From Prevotella sp. UBA2809 (GTDB lineage Bacteria > Bacteroidota > Bacteroidia > Bacteroidales > Bacteroidaceae): DNA of 38,830 nt. A program made the position numbers and the translations under genes. Positions within the stretch are counted from its first letter, which is position 1, and each line of letters begins with the position of its first letter. A model generated the notes under the pieces. It did not search any database. It worked only from the letters and a program-made list of their open reading frames with translations, and was not told the origin of the DNA. Below, piece after piece: positions 1-6,667 of the stretch. The stretch is taken from NCBI GenBank assembly GCA_002351725.1, contig DEHD01000037.1, positions 1 to 38,830 on the forward strand, given 5' to 3'.

Positions 1-320
1 GTAAGAGTGTGAAGATTGATGGTTTGGGAACCTTCTATACCACCCTCGAGAATGAGCCAGGTGGTGCTGACAAAGAGGAGGATTTCAATGTGCAGAAGAA
101 CCTGAAGGCTCTGCATATTCGATTCATCCCTGAGCAGGAGCAAGAGCTGAACATCAGCTCGCGCGAGTTCATCAAGAAGGCCGAGTTTGTTAATGTCGAC
201 TCAATGAAGAGCGGCGAAAAGAAAACAGGCTCTGGCAACGGTAGTGACTCAGGCGGCGGCAATGGTGGTGGAGGTGGAACCACACAGCCATCAGGCGACG
301 TCCCAGGCGAGGGAGATTAA
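1..320 (+). CDS. HU-like DNA-binding protein with Gly-rich tail (HU-HIG type), 5' partial
   Basis: The reading frame is open from the first base of the window, so the start codon lies upstream; the GTG at position 9 is internal. The visible part has the C-terminal half of an HU/IHF-like fold as found in Bacteroidetes: KIDGLGTFYTTLE, then HIRFIPEQEQELN, then REFIKKAEFVNVD. It ends in a low-complexity tail rich in Gly, Ser and Asn (about residues 72-103 counted from position 9). This layout fits the HU-HIG family (HU domain fused to a wHTH, Ig or Gly-rich segment). Such proteins are thought to bind DNA, but the target is unknown. The smalltalk gene follows 60 bp downstream, a pairing common in Bacteroidales. 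The family call is confident; the role is not. Confidence 0.85.
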   Translation, partial: KSVKIDGLGTFYTTLENEPGGADKEEDFNVQKNLKALHIRFIPEQEQELNISSREFIKKAEFVNVDSMKSGEKKTGSGNGSDSGGGNGGGGGTTQPSGDVPGEGD

Positions 321-326
321 ACTAAC

Positions 327-351
327 GGAGGGGTAGCACCCCTACCCCTCC
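327..351 (+). other. GC-rich hairpin between HU-like gene and smalltalk gene
   Basis: A perfect 10-bp inverted repeat (GGAGGGGTAG and its complement) with a 5-nt loop lies 7 bp after the HU-like stop codon. No T-tract follows, so it is not a classical intrinsic terminator. It could be an attenuator, a 3'-end stabiliser for the HU-like mRNA, or a structure in the leader of the next gene. Confidence 0.55.
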
Positions 352-380
352 AAGTTATTAACCTAATAATTTAAAGTACC

Positions 381-482
381 ATGACTAAGAAAGAAACATT
401 TAAGTTCATTATACAGATCATCGCATCTGTAGCAACAGCAATCGTAACAGCGCTTGGCGCAACGAGTTGCATGGGCGCATAG
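381..482 (+). CDS. smalltalk family protein (33 aa)
   Basis: This short frame begins at an ATG and ends with TAG, giving 33 residues. It starts MTKKETFKFIIQII, is followed by a hydrophobic Ala/Thr/Val-rich segment (about residues 9-27), and ends in ATSCMGA. This matches the pattern I recall for the 'smalltalk' family: a Lys-rich start, one hydrophobic helix and a terminal TSC motif. These proteins are usually encoded between an HU-like gene and a peptidoglycan amidase in Bacteroidales. The hydrophobic segment suggests membrane insertion, perhaps as a toxin-, holin- or signal-like peptide, but no function is established. Here the expected amidase is not found downstream. Confidence 0.8.
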   Translation: MTKKETFKFIIQIIASVATAIVTALGATSCMGA

Positions 483-739
483 AAACACTCTTTCGGGACT
501 GAGAAGCCCTGCATTAAAGCCAAAGACCTGCACTTGAGGGGTGCGCCCCTCATACTGCAGCGAGGCGCTTTCAAATAGAAGTTCTTTTTTCCGTTCAATA
601 AAAATTGTATCATATCGCATCCCCCCTTAGGCCAGCAGTGAATGCTCGCTTAAGGGATTTTTATTGGGGTAAGCTGCGCGGCTGGGGCTTGGCCCCATTG
701 AGCGGGGCGGTGGGAGAAATGCGAAGCGAGCGGGGGATA
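483..739. other. Intergenic stretch without a recognisable gene
   Basis: No convincing coding frame is seen. A short hairpin (GAGGGG/CCCCTC with a 4-nt loop) lies at 536-551. A GC-rich patch around 670-735 contains the small palindrome GGGGCTTGGCCCC. The amidase gene that often follows smalltalk genes is missing, and I could not find a credible remnant of it here. Confidence 0.5.
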
Positions 740-1063
740 TTATTTATCTTCAGTCAGCATTTCTGCAGTTAACTCAAAATCGTCAATAACAGCTTTTGCC
801 AATGGGTTACGGTTTTCTACTATGATGGCAGCATATATACCCTGACCCTCTACCACAGCACTTGCCGTTTTGATAGTAAAGCGTCCTGGCTCTGCGTATT
901 CTTAACATCTGGGTCGTAAGAAGCATGTTTTTTATTCTGATTATGCTGTTGTATAAAGGTTGGTTACATCAGCATATTTCGCATCGAACTTCTCTTCCCA
1001 AGCTTTTTTGCGATTCATAGCGTTTTTAAAACGCTTCAATGCTTCTTCCTTTGTCAGTTTCAT
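740..1063 (-). pseudogene. Frameshifted small gene, function unknown (about 107 codons)
   Basis: Read on the minus strand, an ATG at 1063 opens MKLTKEEALKRFKNAMNRKK and continues to KYADVTNLYTTA before a stop. Overlapping in another frame is QQHNQNKKHASYDPDVKN, and in a third frame EYAEPGRFTIKTASAVVEGQ continuing to LTAEMLTEDK and a stop at 740-742. Joining the three frames gives one plausible small protein with a charged helical N-terminus and a beta-rich C-terminus. At least two frameshifts are therefore needed, so the gene looks decayed unless the assembly is wrong. I do not recognise the family. A complete promoter remains directly upstream. Confidence 0.6.
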
Positions 1064-1088
1064 AACACTATTATTTTTTTTCACGCTG

Positions 1089-1120
1089 CAAAGATAAGCA
1101 CTATTTCAATAACTTCCAAA
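1089..1120 (-). promoter_or_regulatory. Bacteroidetes-type promoter of the decayed small gene
   Basis: On the minus strand a TTTG box (1117-1120) is separated by 20 bp from TATCTTTG (1089-1096). This fits the Bacteroidetes sigma-ABfr consensus TTTG-N19/21-TAnnTTTG. It lies 26 bp upstream of the ATG at 1063. Confidence 0.7.
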
Positions 1121-1190
1121 CATTTTCGCAAAAAAGTTGTACCTTTGAGTTTCACTCGAAGGTACTCACGTTCGAAAATAACCAAATAAA

Positions 1191-1222
1191 TTTGGTATTT
1201 TGCTCGCTTATTCGTACCTTTG
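1191..1222 (+). promoter_or_regulatory. Promoter of trmB
   Basis: TTTG (1191-1194) and TACCTTTG (1215-1222) are spaced by 20 bp, a full match to the Bacteroidetes consensus. The box lies 16 bp before the chosen ATG at 1239, which supports that start over the upstream in-frame codon at 1200. A second TACCTTTG box at 1140-1147 lacks a clear partner. Confidence 0.75.
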
Positions 1223-1238
1223 CAGCGCAATTTTAATT

Positions 1239-2009
1239 ATGGGAAAAGGTAAGTTAGCTAAATTTGCGGACATGGAGACATATGAGAATGTGTTCCAGTA
1301 TCCGTTTTCAGTAATCGAGAATGTGCCATTCGACATGAAAGGGCACTGGCATGAGCAGTACTTCCACAACCAGAACCCAATAGTGCTGGAACTGGGTTGC
1401 GGAAAAGGAGAATATACGGTGGAGCTGGCAAAGCTCTACCCAAACATGAACTTTATTGGTGTAGACATTAAGGGTGCACGTATGTGGACTGGCGCTACTC
1501 AGGCTCTGAACGAGGGACTGAAGAACGTGGCGTTTCTGCGTACAAACATCGAGATAATAGAACGCTTCTTCGCAGAAGACGAGGTGCAGGAGATATGGCT
1601 GACTTTCAGCGACCCTCAGATGAAGAACCCACGCAAACGACTGACATCAACTTTCTTCATGAACCGCTATCGTAAGTTCTTGGTGGATGGCGGAACAATA
1701 CACCTGAAGACTGACTCGAACTTCCTGTTTACTTACACAAAGTATATGGTGGAGAAGAACAGTCTACCTGTGTTGTTCTGTACTGACGACCTGTATCACG
1801 ATGAGCGCATAGATGAGGATACAAAGAAGATATTGGCTATCCAGACATACTACGAGAGCATGTGGATAGCACGAGGACTGAACATAAAATATATGAAGTG
1901 GAACCTGCCACGAACAGGCGAGCTGGAAGAGCCTGAGGTGGAGATAGAGCTGGATGACTATCGAAGCTACTCGCGCTCGAAGCGCAGTTCGCTGGAAAAA
2001 AGTAAATAA
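1239..2009 (+). CDS. trmB: tRNA (guanine(46)-N7)-methyltransferase
   Basis: TrmB transfers a methyl group from SAM to N7 of guanine 46 in the variable loop of tRNAs. The 256-residue product carries the SAM-binding motif ELGCGKGEY (residues 51-59), the acidic motif GVDIKGARMW, the family signature TFSDPQMKNPRKRL, and LKTDSN further on. In this signature the usual FPDPW is written as FSDPQ, as expected for a divergent Bacteroidetes form. The start at 1239 is preferred because an upstream start at 1200 would place the promoter box inside the coding sequence. mrp follows after 36 bp and is probably co-transcribed. Confidence 0.93.
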   Translation: MGKGKLAKFADMETYENVFQYPFSVIENVPFDMKGHWHEQYFHNQNPIVLELGCGKGEYTVELAKLYPNMNFIGVDIKGARMWTGATQALNEGLKNVAFLRTNIEIIERFFAEDEVQEIWLTFSDPQMKNPRKRLTSTFFMNRYRKFLVDGGTIHLKTDSNFLFTYTKYMVEKNSLPVLFCTDDLYHDERIDEDTKKILAIQTYYESMWIARGLNIKYMKWNLPRTGELEEPEVEIELDDYRSYSRSKRSSLEKSK

Positions 2010-2013
2010 TTTA

Positions 2014-2041
2014 GCAACGGACTACAGGACATAAGGACTTT
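2014..2041 (+). repeat. Dispersed GCAACGGACTACAGGAC element, copy 1
   Basis: The spacer between trmB and mrp consists largely of GCAACGGACTACAGGAC followed by ATAAGGACTTT. The same 17-bp core recurs at 21998 and 28105 in this window, always at a junction of same-strand genes. Inside it, GGACT/AGGAC units repeat about every 8 bp. Confidence 0.75.
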
Positions 2042-2045
2042 GAAA

Positions 2046-3200
2046 ATGGAAAATGTAATATACCCAAAGATGGTGATGGATGCCTTGGCTACGGTTACGT
2101 ATGCTGGCACCAAGAAGAATGTAGTAGAGAGCGGAATGGTGGCTGACACGCCTGCTGTGGCTGCTCCACAAAAGGACGGTGAGCCTTGGAAGGTGACTGT
2201 GGTGCTGGAGTTTCCACGCGACACTGACCCATTCCTGAAATCGACCGTCAAGGCTGCAGAGGCTGCAATCCTCTATCATATCAAGCAACTAACACCCAAC
2301 ACCCAACACCCAACACCCGTAGAGGTTGAGATAAAGACTGAGTTTAAGAGTGCTCCACGCCCTGAGGTTGGCCAGATGCTGCCTGGGGTGAAGAACATCA
2401 TTGCAGTGAGCAGCGGTAAGGGTGGTGTTGGTAAGAGCACAGTATCTGCCAATCTTGCCATAGCTCTGGCACGACTGGGATATAAGGTGGGACTGCTGGA
2501 TACTGATATCTTCGGTCCTTCGATGCCAAAGATGTTTGACGTTGAGGACGAGCGTCCATACGCTGTGAAGAAGGATGGCAGAGACCTGATAGTACCTATC
2601 GAGAAGTATGGCGTTAAGCTGCTGAGTATAGGTTTCTTTGTATCGCCCACAACGGCTACTCTGTGGCGTGGCGGTATGGCTACAAGCGCACTGAAACAGC
2701 TGATAGCTGATGCCGACTGGGGCGAGCTTGACTACTTTATACTTGACACTCCTCCAGGCACAAGCGATATTCACCTGACACTGCTGCAGACTCTGCCTAT
2801 TACTGGTGCTGTGATAGTATCTACACCACAGCAGGTGGCTCTGGCTGACGCGCGCAAGGGTATAGACATGTATCGCAACGAGAAGGTGAACGTGCCCATC
2901 TTAGGACTGATTGAGAACATGGCATGGTTTACTCCTGCTGAGCTGCCTGAGAACAAGTACTACATATTTGGTAAGGAGGGATGCAAGCAGCTTGCTGAGG
3001 AGATGCAGGTGCCTCTGTTGGCACAGATACCACTGGTGCAGAGCATATGCGACAACGGCGATGCAGGAACACCTGCTGCACTGAGCAGCGAGACAGCCAC
3101 AGGACTGGCGTTTATAAACTTAGCGCAATCGGTGGTTACGGTGGTGAACCGCAGAAACAAAGAGAAGCCAGCTACAAAGATTGTTGGAATGAACAAATAA
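2046..3200 (+). CDS. mrp: Mrp/NBP35-family iron-sulfur cluster carrier ATPase
   Basis: Mrp (ApbC) proteins bind Fe-S clusters and hand them to apo-proteins in an ATP-dependent way. The 384-residue product has an N-terminal DUF59/MIP18-like segment (about 1-100) and a deviant Walker A, GKGGVGKS (about 124-131). Other ParA/MinD-type motifs follow: DTDIFGPS, and DTPPGTSDIH as Walker B. The C-terminal CxxC that ligates the cluster in E. coli Mrp is not visible: where it is expected the sequence reads ENMAWFTPAELPENKYYIFG. Between the DUF59 part and the ATPase lies an in-frame heptamer repeat encoding LTPNTQHPTP. The ATG at 2046 was chosen over a TTG two codons upstream. Confidence 0.9.
   Translation: MENVIYPKMVMDALATVTYAGTKKNVVESGMVADTPAVAAPQKDGEPWKVTVVLEFPRDTDPFLKSTVKAAEAAILYHIKQLTPNTQHPTPVEVEIKTEFKSAPRPEVGQMLPGVKNIIAVSSGKGGVGKSTVSANLAIALARLGYKVGLLDTDIFGPSMPKMFDVEDERPYAVKKDGRDLIVPIEKYGVKLLSIGFFVSPTTATLWRGGMATSALKQLIADADWGELDYFILDTPPGTSDIHLTLLQTLPITGAVIVSTPQQVALADARKGIDMYRNEKVNVPILGLIENMAWFTPAELPENKYYIFGKEGCKQLAEEMQVPLLAQIPLVQSICDNGDAGTPAALSSETATGLAFINLAQSVVTVVNRRNKEKPATKIVGMNK
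2289..2318 (+). repeat. In-frame heptamer array (AACACCC units) inside mrp
   Basis: Thirty bases made of CTAACACCC followed by AACACCC units encode LTPNTQHPTP in the linker between the two Mrp domains. Near-identical arrays, in the sense direction of their gene, occur at 30697-30726 and 32215-32244 in the macroglobulin gene. Confidence 0.85.
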
Positions 3201-3206
3201 AAAAAG

Positions 3207-3233
3207 TCCCGTTCAATCGAACGGGATTTTTTT
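3207..3233. terminator. Bidirectional intrinsic terminator between mrp and the export operon
   Basis: TCCCGTTC and its complement GAACGGGA form an 8-bp stem with a 4-nt loop. The stem is flanked by an A-run on the left and seven T on the right, so it can stop transcription from both converging units. Confidence 0.9.
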
Positions 3234-4455
3234 ATGTATCAGCTACTGCTGCAAGGGCCTCGGCTGCATGGCGTCGAGCCTCGCGCAACTGATGGCCATA
3301 TACCAGGCAGGTAACTCCGAAATAGAAGGCGGCCTGAATCCATAGCGCACGCACCTCAGTGGTTACATCGCCAAGGGTGGCGCCCATTGTGTTCATGCGC
3401 ACATAGGCACGGGCTCCAAACGTGCTGGGGAACAGCCAAGAAACGCCCTGCCATACGCCTGGGATGGCGCTCTGTGGCCAAGAGATGCCCACCATGAAGA
3501 GCAGTGGCAGCGAGATGAACACCATAAGCAGCATTACATTCTCACGATAGCGCACAAGGCACGAAACGGTCATGCCAAAGAACACGCATGCCAACAGATA
3601 TGGAATCATGAGGCAGAGCAGATCCATGCCCTTAACCATAGCCACAAACGAGAATATGCGCGGAACAACCAGAGTGAGATAAGCACCCATAACGGCATAG
3701 ATCATGATGTAGCACAGCGCCTTTCCGAACACTATGCGATAGATGCCACCATAGGCTGGATGGATGGGCACAAGGTCGCCATAATGACTCTTCTCACGAA
3801 CAGTACCTGCTGCAAGACCAATGCCAAGAACCAACGTCTGCTGGAAGATGAGCATGAGCACTGCGGGGATGACAAACGTGCCATAGCCGCCCTGAGGGTT
3901 GAAGATAGGAACATCCTGGAAATCGAGCGGACGGGCCAGTATCTGTTCCTCGTGCACGGTGTACTTGCCTGAGAGCTTCTTCTGCATCTCAGCGCCCATA
4001 TACTGGGTTACGTTAACTGCTGTCTGATAGATGGCCTTATACGTCAGCATGAGCGACATGTCGCAATAAACGCTGAGCGTGGCCTGCTCCAAACGATTAA
4101 GGCGGGTGGCAAAATCGCTTGGGATGTAATAGATGCCCTTGGCCAACTGGCGCGATACGAGCGAGCGGGCCTCGTCCATATCAGCTGCATGGCACAGCAC
4201 CTTGACATCAGCAGAGGCATCGAGCTTGCGAACGAGCTCGCGAGAGAGACCGCTGTGGCAATCGTCGACCACAACTACTGGCACCTCGTGTACCATCTCG
4301 TTATTATAGATCCAAGAATAGAGCAGCGGATAGATAAGTGGCACGATGATGAAGAAGATGAGTACGCCCTCGTCCTTGAAGGCCTGCTTCATCTCCTGGC
4401 GCCAAATATAGGCCGCATCCTGGATACCTGATATGATTCTATGGAATATAGACAT
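3232..4455 (-). CDS. ABC-2 type export permease (second of two)
   Basis: This 407-residue inner-membrane protein has the layout of ABC2_membrane_3 permeases. It has one N-terminal membrane segment (about residues 30-50, FFIIVPLIYPLLYSW), then a large periplasmic domain (about 55-190), then five or six C-terminal membrane segments. Together with the preceding permease it would form the membrane channel of a YbhGFSR- or YhiH-like exporter. The start overlaps the end of the upstream permease gene by 17 bp, so translation is probably coupled. The stop codon lies within the T-run of the terminator. No ATP-binding partner is encoded next to it. The substrate cannot be told from sequence. Confidence 0.88.
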   Translation of the reverse strand: MSIFHRIISGIQDAAYIWRQEMKQAFKDEGVLIFFIIVPLIYPLLYSWIYNNEMVHEVPVVVVDDCHSGLSRELVRKLDASADVKVLCHAADMDEARSLVSRQLAKGIYYIPSDFATRLNRLEQATLSVYCDMSLMLTYKAIYQTAVNVTQYMGAEMQKKLSGKYTVHEEQILARPLDFQDVPIFNPQGGYGTFVIPAVLMLIFQQTLVLGIGLAAGTVREKSHYGDLVPIHPAYGGIYRIVFGKALCYIMIYAVMGAYLTLVVPRIFSFVAMVKGMDLLCLMIPYLLACVFFGMTVSCLVRYRENVMLLMVFISLPLLFMVGISWPQSAIPGVWQGVSWLFPSTFGARAYVRMNTMGATLGDVTTEVRALWIQAAFYFGVTCLVYGHQLREARRHAAEALAAVADT

Positions 4456-5608
4456 AAGTAAGCATTGCGTTTTTAATCTTGCTGATAACGAACCAAGGCA
4501 GCAGCATGAAGCCTACCATGGCTACGAAGTGGAACCAAGCCTCGAGCAAGGGGAATCCGTTGAAAACACAAATCTGATAGACCATGTAGTAATGGCGCAG
4601 GGGGAACAGCCACGAGAGCGACTGCAATGCACCATCCATGCCCATTACAGGGAAAGCTGAACCTGCCATCGACATAGACAGCACTGCCCACAGCGAACAT
4701 ACACTGAGCGACATGCGCAGCGATGGCGTGAGTCCGAAGGCGAAAATGCCAAAGCCCTGGGCAGCAAACACCTCGAGAACGGCCAGAAGAATAAGCATGG
4801 CCACACTGCCTTGATGGGGGAACCCGAGGATGCTGAACACGTAGAACTCGTAGAAGAATATCAACGCCAACCAGATGAGTGCCTGGGTAAGGAACTTACC
4901 AATGATGGCAACTACAATGCGGTTATCGGCCATGGCAAGCCACTCCTTACCAGTATCGAACTTCAGCTCCATACCAAGTGAATAGGCAGAGATCATGAAG
5001 ATGAACAGCATCATGATACCTGGCACAAACACAGTAGAGAGGTAGGAATTGTAGTTGGTATAGGGGTTGCCCACCTGATGCAGGTCGATACGTATGGGCT
5101 GCAGGAACGCCATAATCTGCTCCTGAGTGTAGCCCTTGGCACGCATGGTGGCCTGCCCTACTCCTGCTGAACCTAAGGTTGAGATGGTCTTGAGGTCCTT
5201 CATGAGCAGCGAACCTGACATGATGGACGCAAGATTGTAATAATATGATATCTTGGGCTGGCGACTGGCCAGAAGATCATCGGTGGTGCCCTTAGGGATA
5301 TAGAGGAAGGCGTAGATCTGGTTCTCCTGAATAGCCCTGCGAGCCTCGGCCACACTGGTATAGTGAGCCACTACCTTTGAGCTCTGGAAGCCATCAAGAC
5401 GGCGGATAAGCGAGCGCGAGGTGGTGGTATTGTCGAGGTCGACCACACCTACGGGCATATCCTCTGGCAGACCTTCGTCCATAAGCGATGTGAAGAATAT
5501 CATCGCCAAGATGGGGAAGACTACCATACAGCATCCGTACATGGGGTTATGAAGCATAATCCTAACCTCACGCAAGGCCATCTGCCATATCTGAACTAAG
5601 TATTTCAC
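4439..5608 (-). CDS. ABC-2 type export permease (first of two)
   Basis: The 389-residue product is a paralog in layout of the next permease. It has an N-terminal membrane segment (about 22-42), a periplasmic domain with VGVVDLDNTTTSR near its start, and a cluster of C-terminal membrane helices ending in a short cytoplasmic tail. The start is a GTG (5606-5608), with no nearby in-frame ATG before residue 11. The gene lies 23 bp after the HlyD-like gene and overlaps the second permease. Two half-permeases with an adaptor and an outer-membrane factor suggest a tripartite exporter spanning the envelope, perhaps for drugs or lipids. Confidence 0.88.
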   Translation of the reverse strand: MKYLVQIWQMALREVRIMLHNPMYGCCMVVFPILAMIFFTSLMDEGLPEDMPVGVVDLDNTTTSRSLIRRLDGFQSSKVVAHYTSVAEARRAIQENQIYAFLYIPKGTTDDLLASRQPKISYYYNLASIMSGSLLMKDLKTISTLGSAGVGQATMRAKGYTQEQIMAFLQPIRIDLHQVGNPYTNYNSYLSTVFVPGIMMLFIFMISAYSLGMELKFDTGKEWLAMADNRIVVAIIGKFLTQALIWLALIFFYEFYVFSILGFPHQGSVAMLILLAVLEVFAAQGFGIFAFGLTPSLRMSLSVCSLWAVLSMSMAGSAFPVMGMDGALQSLSWLFPLRHYYMVYQICVFNGFPLLEAWFHFVAMVGFMLLPWFVISKIKNAMLTYVYIP

Positions 5609-5631
5609 TCTTAATTCTAAAATCTAAATTC

Positions 5632-6621
5632 TTACTTAATTATCAAGCTCATTCCAGGACGCAGTCCATCAAGCTTATCAACTGGCTTTGCCTTAACCTC
5701 GAAGGTCTTGAGGTCGTACTGACCATTGGCCTTGGTGGCCTTCCATACAGCATACGAACCCTGATCCTTAAGGTAGTAAACCTTCATCTTGATGGTCTTA
5801 TCGAATGCAGGTACAAAGGCATTGATCTCTGAACCTACCTGAATGCCGTTGAGCTTATCCTCGCGAACATTGAAGGTGCCCCACATATCCTGCATAACAG
5901 CAATCGACATGATGGGCGAACCTGTACCTACAAGCTCACCTACCTTTGGATAGACATCGCTTACCTCACCCTCCATCTGGGCAATCTGCACTGTCTCGTG
6001 GATGTAAGAGTTAACCTCGTTGACAGCACCCTTGGCACGACCTACCTGAGCTGCTGCAGCCAACTTATCCTCACGACGAGCTCCGTTAACAGCCATGTCG
6101 TACTGGCTCTGAGCGGCCTTAACCTGTGCCTCCATAGCCTTGTAGCTGGCAAAGGCCTCATCGCGCTTCTGAGCACTCATAACACCCTCGTCGAACAGGC
6201 GCTGAACACGATTGTATGACTTCTCAGCAATCTCAAGACCAGCCTTGGCCTGCTGTAATACTGAGAAAGCACCCTGAATCTGCTCCTTGCGGGCTCCGTT
6301 CTGAGCCTTGAGCTCGAGAGCTGCTGCAGCATCCTCAGCACTCTGGGCCTGCTCCATTTTAGCACGAACCTCGGGGGCATCGAGGATGGCGAGGGTATCG
6401 CCCACCTTTACATAGTCGCCCTCCTTAACTCGGAGCTCGAGAATACGACCAGGCACCTTGCTCGACACGCGATACTCGGTAACCTCTACCTGACCCTGGA
6501 TAATCTCTGGGTCGCGACCCAGTGTGAAGAATCCGATAAGCGCCACGATAATAACAACTGCTACGAAACCTATGATGGCGAGCAGGATGTTGTTATGCTG
6601 AATTTTACCTTGATTTGACAT
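5632..6621 (-). CDS. HlyD-family periplasmic adaptor (membrane fusion protein)
   Basis: The 329-residue product has a single N-terminal membrane anchor (about residues 13-32) and a lipoyl/barrel-sandwich half motif around VSSKVPGRILELRVKEGDYV. A long helical hairpin region rich in Ala, Glu and Gln follows (about 90-210), then a beta-barrel domain with NVREDKL and a C-terminal GLRPGMSLIIK. This is the standard layout of adaptors that link inner-membrane exporters to TolC-like channels. It sits between the TolC-like gene and the two permeases, so its partners are clear. The spacer in front of it is a heptamer array. Confidence 0.92.
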   Translation of the reverse strand: MSNQGKIQHNNILLAIIGFVAVVIIVALIGFFTLGRDPEIIQGQVEVTEYRVSSKVPGRILELRVKEGDYVKVGDTLAILDAPEVRAKMEQAQSAEDAAAALELKAQNGARKEQIQGAFSVLQQAKAGLEIAEKSYNRVQRLFDEGVMSAQKRDEAFASYKAMEAQVKAAQSQYDMAVNGARREDKLAAAAQVGRAKGAVNEVNSYIHETVQIAQMEGEVSDVYPKVGELVGTGSPIMSIAVMQDMWGTFNVREDKLNGIQVGSEINAFVPAFDKTIKMKVYYLKDQGSYAVWKATKANGQYDLKTFEVKAKPVDKLDGLRPGMSLIIK

Positions 6622-6667
6622 AATATAATGTATAATCTTTAATGTTTAATCTTTAATATTTAATCTA
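6622..6667 (-). repeat. Heptamer array between tolC-like and hlyD-like genes
   Basis: Read on the minus strand, the spacer is a tandem series of 7-bp units GATTAAA, TATTAAA, CATTAAA and GATTATA. The TolC-like stop codon (TAG) abuts the first unit and the HlyD-like ATG follows the last. The same unit family recurs at 9419-9474. Confidence 0.85.

Noticed and set aside
483..739. Possible remnant of an N-acetylmuramoyl-L-alanine amidase after smalltalk
   Set aside because: All frames were read, and no His or Glu motif or similarity to amidase blocks could be seen.
1200..1238. Upstream start for trmB
   Set aside because: The added residues would be encoded by the promoter region, including TACCTTTG, and do not fit the TrmB N-terminus.
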